Below, piece after piece: positions 54,955 through 61,731 of a stretch of DNA of 61,731 nucleotides. The notes below the pieces were generated by a model. It was not told where the DNA came from. It did not search any database and saw nothing but the letters and a program-made list of their open reading frames with translations. The position numbers and the translations under genes were made by a program. Origin of the DNA: Goleter apudmare HA4340-LM2 (GTDB taxonomy: Bacteria > Cyanobacteriota > Cyanobacteriia > Cyanobacteriales > Nostocaceae); the NCBI GenBank assembly GCA_019359495.1, contig JAHHHF010000107.1, positions 1 to 61,731 on the forward strand, read 5' to 3'. Numbering within the stretch: position 1 is the stretch's first letter; each line of letters starts with the position of its first letter.

Positions 54955-55112
54955 GTACAGCTAATTGAGAATGTTGTCAGATATTAGGCTCCACAGGTTT
55001 TAGTTAGCCTGTAGCTTGCTTCTCGCGCAGCGAGTATTTGATTCAGGGCTTAACTGAACCGTATTTTAATTCTCCCCATCTTTCTCTTGCTCCCATCTCT
55101 CCATTTCTTGCC

Positions 55113-56123
55113 TTAAGCATAAGCAGGAAAAACTCTAGCATTCTTGGGTTGAACATAGACGCGTTGATTTGTTCTTAGTTCAAGTTGATTAAACTCTTCT
55201 CGGGTAAGGTGGGCATTGACTCTTACACCCAAATCTAAGAGCAATTCCACTCGAATTTCCCAACCTAAGTGAATGATATGCTCAACTTTTGCGGGTGCGC
55301 CCTCTTGTGTTGCATGGATTTGAATAGAAATATCATGGGGGCGTAGAAACACTTGATCTGTAGGAGATAAAGAACGATCATCTGGATGTATACCAGAGTT
55401 ACCAGGTAAAATATTGACTGGGCCAATAAAGCTCATCACAAAGGGTGATGCTGGATGATCATAAATATCGGCTGTCGTACCTACTTGTTCTACCCGTCCT
55501 TTGTTCATGACCACAATCTCATCAGCTACTTCCATTGCTTCTTCTTGGTCATGGGTAACAAATACGGTGGTTACATTCACATCTTCATGTAAGTGACGTA
55601 ACCAAGTTCGTAATTCTTTACGGACTTTGGCATCCAAGGCACCAAAGGGTTCATCTAGTAATAATATCTGTGGCTGGACTGCGAGCGATCGCGCCAAAGC
55701 CACCCGTTGCCTTTGACCACCAGATAATTGTGAAGGATAGCGATCTCCAAGGCCTTGCAACTGTACCAACTCCAAAAGTTCATCTACCCGTTGCTTAATC
55801 CGATTTTTAGGAGCCTTACGCAGTTCTAGGGCAAAGGCAACATTTTGACGTACTGTTAAGTGCTTAAATAAGGCATAATGTTGGAACACAAATCCAATGT
55901 GCCGATCCTGTACCCGTTTGTGGGTAGCATTTTCTCCCACTAGCCAAATGTGACCTGAGTCAGGGTTCTCTAATCCCGCAATCATCCGCAGCAAGGTTGA
56001 TTTTCCTGACCCAGAAGGCCCTAATAGTGCTACCAGGGAGCCAGTTTTAAACTCCAAACTGACCTCGTCAACAGCTTTAAAGGAACCAAAATTCTTCGAG
56101 ACATTCTCAATGGCAATACCCAT
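55113..56123 (-). CDS. cysA: Sulfate/thiosulfate ABC transporter ATPase CysA
   Basis: A 336-residue CysA ATPase that powers sulfate/thiosulfate import. Walker [10 protein letters not shown] (about residues 35-43), Q-loop in VFQHYALF, signature [16 protein letters not shown], Walker [20 protein letters not shown] and switch His in [15 protein letters not shown] are present. The tail carries a TOBE-like regulatory domain with VNILPGNSG and [13 protein letters not shown] at 56121-56123. It lies 86 bp downstream of cysW, at the end of the operon. Confidence 0.95.
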   Translation of the reverse strand: MGIAIENVSKNFGSFKAVDEVSLEFKTGSLVALLGPSGSGKSTLLRMIAGLENPDSGHIWLVGENATHKRVQDRHIGFVFQHYALFKHLTVRQNVAFALELRKAPKNRIKQRVDELLELVQLQGLGDRYPSQLSGGQRQRVALARSLAVQPQILLLDEPFGALDAKVRKELRTWLRHLHEDVNVTTVFVTHDQEEAMEVADEIVVMNKGRVEQVGTTADIYDHPASPFVMSFIGPVNILPGNSGIHPDDRSLSPTDQVFLRPHDISIQIHATQEGAPAKVEHIIHLGWEIRVELLLDLGVRVNAHLTREEFNQLELRTNQRVYVQPKNARVFPAYA

Positions 56124-56209
56124 AGCTGATTAAAACCTAATATTATCTATATACTACAGTTAGTATATCGGAAAAAGGGTATTAACTACGAATTTGTTAT
56201 TCAACATCC

Positions 56210-57064
56210 TTAAATACGGGTTTTCCGTTCGAGAATCTCCTTCAATACCAAAGTTACTACTGCTAGTAGTGCCAACAACACAGCCGCAGAAAAAGCCGCT
56301 TCAGTTTCATACTGTTTGTAAGCATCTTCCACAAACAATGGTAAACTTTGAGTCTTGTCAGCAATATTGCCAGATACCACAGAAACCGCTCCAAATTCAC
56401 CCATTGCTCTAGCATTCGTTAAAATCAAGCCGTAAAGTAAACCCCAACGGATACTGGGTAGGGTGACACGCCAAAATGTTTGCCAATCGTTGGCACCTAG
56501 GGTTCTAGCTGCTTCTTCTTGATCACGACCAAACTCTTCTAAAATAGGAATCACTTCCCTAGCTACAAAAGGCATACTCACAAAAGCTGTAGCTAGTACC
56601 ATACCTGGAAAGGCAAAAATAATTTGAATATCATGTGCCTGCAACCAAGGCCCAAACCATCCATTGCGTCCATAAAGTAGCACAATCATCAACCCAGCAA
56701 CCACAGGGGAGATGGAAAAAGGTAAATCAATAATGCTTAAGACTATAGCCCTGCCGGGGAACTTATGACGAGCGATCGCCCAAGCTGCACACAACCCAAA
56801 CACGGCATTTATCGGCACTGATATCAATGCTAATAGTAATGTCAGCCAAGCTGCACTGAGAAAGTCGGAACGCACCAAGTTTTCCAAGAATGGGCTGACT
56901 CCCTTGCTGAAAGCTTGCACAAAAACGTTGATAGCAGGGATATATTGAACTAGAGCTAAATAGCCTACTGCTACACCAATTAATATTGTTGGCATCCAAC
57001 TCTTCTTTTGTTTGGGTTTACCAGTAGACACAGATGAGTTAAAACTTGACTTATCTAACGTCAT
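56210..57064 (-). CDS. cysW: Sulfate ABC transporter permease CysW
   Basis: A 284-residue inner-membrane permease. Six hydrophobic segments are visible, with the EAA-type coupling motif [30 protein letters not shown] near residue 195. [32 protein letters not shown] is a CysW hallmark. ATG at 57062-57064 overlaps the end of cysT by 14 bp, so the two are translationally coupled. It pairs with CysT to form the channel. Confidence 0.94.
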   Translation of the reverse strand: MTLDKSSFNSSVSTGKPKQKKSWMPTILIGVAVGYLALVQYIPAINVFVQAFSKGVSPFLENLVRSDFLSAAWLTLLLALISVPINAVFGLCAAWAIARHKFPGRAIVLSIIDLPFSISPVVAGLMIVLLYGRNGWFGPWLQAHDIQIIFAFPGMVLATAFVSMPFVAREVIPILEEFGRDQEEAARTLGANDWQTFWRVTLPSIRWGLLYGLILTNARAMGEFGAVSVVSGNIADKTQSLPLFVEDAYKQYETEAAFSAAVLLALLAVVTLVLKEILERKTRI

Positions 57065-57920
57065 ATCTTCTTGACCACGCTTGTAATAAATTAATTGCCA
57101 ACAGCAAAACTAACGAAATTGCCAGTAGAACCACACCGATTACAGTCGCACCAGAATAGTCATACTGCTCTAGCCGTTGGAAAATCAGCACAGGTGCAAT
57201 CAAATCTTGAAAGGGCGTATTAGAAGAGATAATTACAGTAGACCCATACTCCCCAACCGCACGGGAGAAACCCAAAGCTACACCAGTCAAAATCGTCGGC
57301 AATAGAGGCGGGAAAATCACTTTCCAAAAAGTTTGCCATTGGGAAGCACCCAAAGACCAAGCAGCTTCTTCTGTTTCACGTTCCATTTCTTGTAGCACAG
57401 GTTGCACTGTCCGCACCACAAAAGGGAGTGAGATAAATATCATGGCTACCCACACCCCCAGTCTGGTAAAAGATACTTTAATTCCCAGTGGTACTAACAG
57501 CGAACCAATCCAACCATTATCACTGTAAACTGTTGCCAGTGTTAGCCCAGCCACTGAAGTTGGCAATGCAAAAGGTAAGTCTACCGTTGCATCAATGATG
57601 CGCTTGAAAGGAAAGTCGTAGCGAACCAAAACCCAAGCAATCAGAGTCCCAAATACACCATTGAGCAAAGCAGCTAGCAGTGAAGTGACAAAAGTAACAT
57701 TGTATGTTGCCAAAGCCATTTCACTGGTAGCAATTTCCCAAAACCTAGCCGGAGGTTCTGTACTCGCTTTCAGGAACATGGCTACTATGGGCATAAACAA
57801 CATGAATGTCAGGTATATCAGAGTGATGCGCCAAGTCCAAGGAATCTGATTTAACTGACGTAGAAACGCCTTCCAAACCGGAGTTTTACGGTCAACCTGT
57901 GCAGAAGAAGTTAAATTCAT
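57051..57920 (-). CDS. cysT: Sulfate ABC transporter permease CysT
   Basis: A 289-residue permease (the frame extends three codons further to a TTG at 57929; I use the ATG at 57918-57920). It has six membrane segments and the coupling motif [68 protein letters not shown] is typical of CysT. The operon order is sbpA, cysT, cysW, cysA. There are 271 bp between sbpA and this gene, without a clear terminator. Confidence 0.94.
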   Translation of the reverse strand: MNLTSSAQVDRKTPVWKAFLRQLNQIPWTWRITLIYLTFMLFMPIVAMFLKASTEPPARFWEIATSEMALATYNVTFVTSLLAALLNGVFGTLIAWVLVRYDFPFKRIIDATVDLPFALPTSVAGLTLATVYSDNGWIGSLLVPLGIKVSFTRLGVWVAMIFISLPFVVRTVQPVLQEMERETEEAAWSLGASQWQTFWKVIFPPLLPTILTGVALGFSRAVGEYGSTVIISSNTPFQDLIAPVLIFQRLEQYDYSGATVIGVVLLAISLVLLLAINLLQAWSRRYDVR

Positions 57921-58191
57921 AGTCAACAATTCAAAAGTTAGTTAAATTGCAAAATTGTAAAACCCAAGTTTGGGAAGCATTCTGTGGTTAATAGATATGC
58001 TGCTAGGTAATATGCCATGTCCATTAATTTGCTTGTAAGTGTGATCAAACTTATTCCTTAGTGAAGCAATAAGTAAATTTCATCTCAGCATTGAGATAAA
58101 AATTAATGCAATGTGATTTTTCTGTTTTTTTTATTAGTCATTTGTGCTGTTTCACTTACAGACGACAAATGACTAATCACCAGTAACTTAA

Positions 58192-59337
58192 TTACCGTCC
58201 TCGTTTAGCTTGAATTTTGTCAAAAATAGCACCATCTGCAAAGAATTTCTTGTCAATAGCTTCCCAACCACCAAATTCTTGAACTGTACCTAAAGTTTCC
58301 ACCTTGGGAAACTTATCTGTAGCTGCTTTGCTTTGGGCAACTTCTGCATTTGCAGGACGGAACCCCAATTTCACAAACTCTTCCTGTGCTTCTGGAGTGT
58401 AAAGGAATTTGACAAAACCTTCTGCTACTTCACGGTTGCCGTGCTTATCGACGTTCTTATCTACTACCGCGATGGGGTTATCAATGGAGATATTGACATC
58501 AGGAATGATGTACTCTACTTTCTCACCCTTTTGTTGTGCTAAAAATACTTCATTTTCATAGTTAATCAAGGCATCGCCTTGACCTTGCTTGGCAAAAGCA
58601 TCAGTAGCTTCCCGTGCATCTTTAGTTAGAATCGGTACGTTTTGAAACACCTTAGTCACAAATTCTGTGGCTTTAGTATCATCTCCACCAGTTTTAATCA
58701 CAGAATTCCACAAGGCCAGGAAATTCCATCTAGCAATACCAGAAGTTTTAGGATCAGCTGTAATTAGTTTTACCCCATCTTTTGCCAAATCCTGCCAAGT
58801 CTTGATGCCTTTGGGATTTCCTGGACGGGTAATGATTGCTGCTACTGATTTGGAGACAATACCATTATTAGGAACTTCTTTTTCCCATCCAGGCTCAATT
58901 AATCCAGCTTTTTGGACTTTTTCCGTATCTCCTGCTAATGCCAAATGCAAAATATCTGCTTCCAAACCATCAATTACTGCGCGAGTTTGAGAGCCAGAAC
59001 CGCCATAACTCTGTTTGAAGGTAACAGTTTGGTTATGTTCTTGCTTCCATTTTTCTACAAACTTGGGGATAATAGCTTCGTGAGCTGCTTTGGTAACAGC
59101 GAAAGAAACTAGGGTTAGTTCAACATTGGGCTTGTTGGCAGCAACTGGACTAGCTCCAGGGGTTTCAGTGGCTGAGTCACCTGCATTACCACCAGAGCAG
59201 GCAGCTAGCGCCACACTCATAACCGCTCCTACCAAAAAGAGTGAGACAAAGCTTTTGAGAGAGTTTAGTCTGAACCGATTTGTCAGATAATTAAGGCTAA
59301 GTAGCGATCGCCTCAGGTTACGCTGCCACAAACTCAT
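58192..59337 (-). CDS. sbpA: Sulfate ABC transporter substrate-binding lipoprotein
   Basis: A 381-residue periplasmic sulfate-binding protein. The signal peptide LFLVGAVMSVALAACSGG ends with lipobox LAAC (Cys about residue 47), so it is a lipoprotein. VELTLVSFAVTKAAHEAIIPKF, FKQSYGGSGSQTRAVIDGLEADILHLALAGD and INYENEVFLAQQKGEKVEYIIPDVNISIDNPIAVVD hold sulfate-binding residues. A perfect GAGGAGG lies 6-12 bp before the ATG at 59335-59337. It is the first gene of the sulfate operon and would be expected to rise under sulfur starvation. Confidence 0.95.
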   Translation of the reverse strand: MSLWQRNLRRSLLSLNYLTNRFRLNSLKSFVSLFLVGAVMSVALAACSGGNAGDSATETPGASPVAANKPNVELTLVSFAVTKAAHEAIIPKFVEKWKQEHNQTVTFKQSYGGSGSQTRAVIDGLEADILHLALAGDTEKVQKAGLIEPGWEKEVPNNGIVSKSVAAIITRPGNPKGIKTWQDLAKDGVKLITADPKTSGIARWNFLALWNSVIKTGGDDTKATEFVTKVFQNVPILTKDAREATDAFAKQGQGDALINYENEVFLAQQKGEKVEYIIPDVNISIDNPIAVVDKNVDKHGNREVAEGFVKFLYTPEAQEEFVKLGFRPANAEVAQSKAATDKFPKVETLGTVQEFGGWEAIDKKFFADGAIFDKIQAKRGR

Positions 59338-59365
59338 TCCATATCCTCCTCTAAAAATCTACAGT

Positions 59366-59380
59366 TATTCCGTAGGAATA
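59366..59380. promoter_or_regulatory. Palindrome TATTCC-N3-GGAATA upstream of sbpA
   Basis: TATTCC (59366-59371) and GGAATA (59375-59380) are exact inverted repeats 29-43 bp before the sbpA ATG, next to TATATAA that could be a promoter -10 on the minus strand. It could be the site of a sulfur regulator such as a CysR/LysR-type protein. Assignment is speculative. Confidence 0.35.
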
Positions 59381-60060
59381 CCGTATATAAATTCTATGGT
59401 AATAGATGATTGCAGGTATCACATGAAAAAGCAAGATGCAAACTGCACTTTTTCGATAGAGAATAAGGAGATTTTAGCAGTACGATGGCTTAGAAGCTGA
59501 TATAGCAGGTTTGTCTTTAGCACTGGATGTTAAGAAAATCAAGAAGCAGGTCTGATTCAGCTGGGTGGGGATTGAGAACTAGCTAATGCAGTGATTGTGA
59601 CTCGTTCTGGTAATCTGGTTTTGCTAAACCAGCAATCAGGGTAATTACACACCAGCGAAAACGATGATTAGATTCTTCCTCTAATTACACAGCTATGCAA
59701 ATAATTGGTATTAGTAAAGTTGGTACAAAATATAATTGGTTTTTAAATAAACGGGCATTAAATTAAAAAGCATAAAAAATCCCCATTTGGAAAATCTCTA
59801 TCTGAGGAATGATATGTGGTTAATATAAGCTAAAAATTAATTAATGAAATGAGCTTACATTAATCAGTTATTAAAAAGTAGGTGAGTTCAACAAACATCT
59901 TTCTACCTTTAACAAAATATCTCTGACTTGGATAGAGACTGTTTTGCGTAGTAAAATCAGGAAGAGTTTTCTTTATTTAAACTAATTAGGCAGGGACTAC
60001 ATAATCTGTCAAACTCACGTTAAAAATCGAGATAGTCAGCAGTGTCAAATCAACTTATGA
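59381..60060. other. 680-bp gap with no gene seen
   Basis: AT-rich sequence between sbpA and the Tudor-like gene. I see no reading frame, RNA gene or dispersed repeat that I can support. Confidence 0.5.
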
Positions 60061-61386
60061 TTAGCGAATTTCTTCCTGATCAACCCATTCGTCATAGGAT
60101 GAATCGTAACCGCTATAGTGTACAAAGTACTGTTGACCCTGAATTTTTTCTATAGTTGCAGAATACCATTCTTCATTATCTTCATCCCATGTTTTTACTT
60201 TTTGACCTACAGCATATCCATTCTCATTGGATGAGCCAAGAGCACGAGTACGAATCTCATCTTCACCAACCCATTCGTCATAGGATGAACCGTAACCGAT
60301 GTAGTGAATAAAGAATTGATTATCTTCTATTTTCTCAATATTTGCTTGATACCAGTCTGCTTCTTCACTATCCCAGACTTCTACTGCTTTACCTACTGCA
60401 TACTGATTGGCATCAGACTCAATGCCGGGAGTAGTTGATTTATTGACAGCAGATGAGACATCTTGAGGGATTTGTTGCTCTTTTTGAATTTCCTCTTTGA
60501 CTAAAATGTGCGTTTGCAAAATTAGGCTACGCGCTACAGTTTGAATGCCTGTATGTTCATAGTAATTGGTAGTTTGATCTAGAAATGCTGCTACATAATC
60601 TAAGTTGTCATCAGCAATTTGGATAAAATTACCCAGACTCTTAAATATTGATTGAGGGGTGATACCGCTTTTAGATACTAGGTTATTCATCCAGCCTTGT
60701 ACAGAGTTAAAAGCCTGAGTGATAAAACCAAGTTTATCAGTGGGATTATTACCTGGTAGAAAGCTTTGTACGGCTAAGAAAGTAGGATTTTGAGTAATTA
60801 TGTTGCTGTCAGCACCACTAATAATTTCTTGTATTTTGCTAATAAAGTTCGGTCCCAATGGGATAATTCCATCTAGACAAACTAAAGCTGCCATCCGCAT
60901 CAAGGATGCATTTTGATAGTTGTTAGCAAGAGAATTAGCAAACTCTTGGGGGTTAGGTTGGGGAATGCCATTGAGTTTGCAGAAGGCGATAATTTCGACA
61001 GCTATTTTTAGTGCTAAATCAATACTTTGAGTGATGTCTGCTTTAGGAGTAATATTGCTTAAGAAAGAGAGAAAGCCAATTTTTTCACCAACTTTGTTAG
61101 CTAAAGCTGCTACTGCCATAGCTGTGTCTGCTTTATCAATAATTTGATAAAGTTTGATTGCAGCCTGGTAGCCTTTTTGTGGATCTTGATAGAGGCTAAC
61201 AGTGCGATCGCGTATTTTCTGGATGACGCTGGCATCGATTTCTCCAGTAATTGACCGGATACTATTGTCAAAACCTACCAAATTGTCCCACTGATTAGGT
61301 ACTACGTAATCTAATGCCTTTAAAACTTTAACGGTAATGTTGTCAGTGGGTAGCTCGTCAACCAACTGAATAATTGATTTATCCAT
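60061..61386 (-). CDS. Unknown protein with two C-terminal Tudor-knot/agenet-like repeats
   Basis: A 441-residue protein. Residues 1-320 form a helical domain I do not recognise (leucine-rich, no signal peptide). Two near-identical 51-residue repeats follow: about 329-379 and 391-441, each of the form YAVGxxVxxWDxxxxxWYxAxIEKIxxxQxFxHYxGYxSSYDEWVxxxEIR. This matches the Tudor-knot/chromo-barrel/agenet small-barrel pattern with its aromatic cage (W, Y, Y, W), which in eukaryotes reads methylated residues. Here the ligand is unknown. Good GAGG before the ATG at 61384-61386. The DNA encoding the repeats is also very similar, suggesting recent duplication. Confidence 0.75.
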   Translation of the reverse strand: MDKSIIQLVDELPTDNITVKVLKALDYVVPNQWDNLVGFDNSIRSITGEIDASVIQKIRDRTVSLYQDPQKGYQAAIKLYQIIDKADTAMAVAALANKVGEKIGFLSFLSNITPKADITQSIDLALKIAVEIIAFCKLNGIPQPNPQEFANSLANNYQNASLMRMAALVCLDGIIPLGPNFISKIQEIISGADSNIITQNPTFLAVQSFLPGNNPTDKLGFITQAFNSVQGWMNNLVSKSGITPQSIFKSLGNFIQIADDNLDYVAAFLDQTTNYYEHTGIQTVARSLILQTHILVKEEIQKEQQIPQDVSSAVNKSTTPGIESDANQYAVGKAVEVWDSEEADWYQANIEKIEDNQFFIHYIGYGSSYDEWVGEDEIRTRALGSSNENGYAVGQKVKTWDEDNEEWYSATIEKIQGQQYFVHYSGYDSSYDEWVDQEEIR

Positions 61387-61731
61387 CAGCCAATCCTCAA
61401 AACCTCAAATAGTGGTTGCAACACGGTTCAGATCAGCTCGCTGGAACTACACACCAATCACTACGGAAGTCTGGTAAACAAATGTACTGTCCTGGCTAAT
61501 GTTCACTGAACCTTATTTATAGAATTCCCTCACGCAACCCAAAAGTAACTTCGATTTCAATAACGGGTAAATAAAAATACTGATGTAAGGGCGAACAGTT
61601 GTACATTAGACTTATCCGAGAATGCGAAATACTTACTACACAATAATTTCAGCGATTTTAACGGAATGCGATCGCACTCGCTTAGTGGACGCAACAATAA
61701 GGCTTTGGGGAATTTATCGAGCTAAATTATC
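61387..61731. other. Right-hand intergenic end of the window
   Basis: 345 bp upstream of the Tudor-like gene, containing one HIP1-type GCGATCGC and no frame, terminator or repeat that I can support. The window ends here. Confidence 0.5.

Noticed and set aside
1-61731. CRISPR arrays, tRNA, rRNA or intact insertion sequences
   Set aside because: No regularly spaced repeats with unique spacers, no cloverleaf with the usual T-arm sequence, and no transposase frames were seen on either strand. A covariance-model scan was not possible here.

Overview
The window looks like the chromosome of a filamentous, Nostoc/Anabaena-type cyanobacterium. The octamer GCGATCGC (HIP1) recurs throughout. Heptanucleotide short tandem repeats and small palindromic elements fill the gaps between genes. 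Several genes have typically cyanobacterial forms: a FtsH-type protease, a DUF3727 protein, a Suc_Fer-like protein, and an sbpA-cysT-cysW-cysA sulfate operon. I see no tRNA, rRNA, CRISPR array or intact insertion sequence. The taxonomic call rests on these traits only, not on a database search.

Layout. Positions 1-2.6 kb hold a truncated DNA methyltransferase with its HTH partner, and an NB-ARC (STAND) protein whose stop codon lies at the edge of a dispersed repeat. Positions 2.7-10.2 kb carry a Na/Pi-cotransporter-like protein, an M3 oligopeptidase, a histidine-kinase ATPase remnant, and a phosphoribosyltransferase/FtsH pair. Positions 10.6-11.9 kb hold an unrecognised overlapping gene pair (ribbon-helix-helix protein plus PAS-like protein) behind a symmetric candidate operator. 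Positions 12.4-31.4 kb are mostly housekeeping genes on both strands: ABC exporter, DUF711, 2OG dioxygenase, SfsA, DUF2301, DprA, Suc_Fer-like, ROK kinase, ProB, YqeG, DUF3727, RuvX, GNAT and SAM hydrolase. They are interrupted by a ParDE-like toxin-antitoxin pair and, at 23.3-24.7 kb, by a graveyard of a frameshifted DUF433/DUF5615 module and chimeric pseudogene remnants.

Positions 31.4-52.5 kb form one minus-strand exopolysaccharide cluster of about fifteen genes. In transcription order these are a CapD/WbpM-type nucleotide-sugar dehydratase, a MurJ/Wzx-type flippase, a glycosyltransferase, a Wzy-like polymerase, two paralogous glycosyltransferases, an AsnB-type amidotransferase, a DUF4091 lipoprotein, a UDP-uronate-epimerase-like SDR, a further glycosyltransferase, a PglC/WcaJ-type initiating transferase, a FemAB/GNAT-like protein, a methyltransferase, a DegT aminotransferase and a Wzc/GumC tyrosine autokinase. 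Together they describe a Wzx/Wzy-dependent pathway, probably making a repeat unit that contains amino sugars. No outer-membrane export protein (Wza/GumB type) lies in the window.

Positions 52.5-61.7 kb hold a Cys-rich conserved hypothetical, a 1.7-kb AT-rich gap, the sulfate uptake operon with a candidate terminator and upstream palindrome, and a protein ending in two tandem Tudor-knot/agenet-like repeats.

The strongest findings beyond plain gene calls are four repeat systems. These are a 111-bp element present three times, a 115-bp element with 14-bp perfect terminal repeats, a MITE-like element built around three 64-bp tandem units whose tip recurs at the NB-ARC stop codon, and a 466-bp segment bounded by 23-bp inverted repeats. 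Others are the frameshifted PIN-like toxin, the RHH/PAS-like pair and the tandem Tudor-knot protein.
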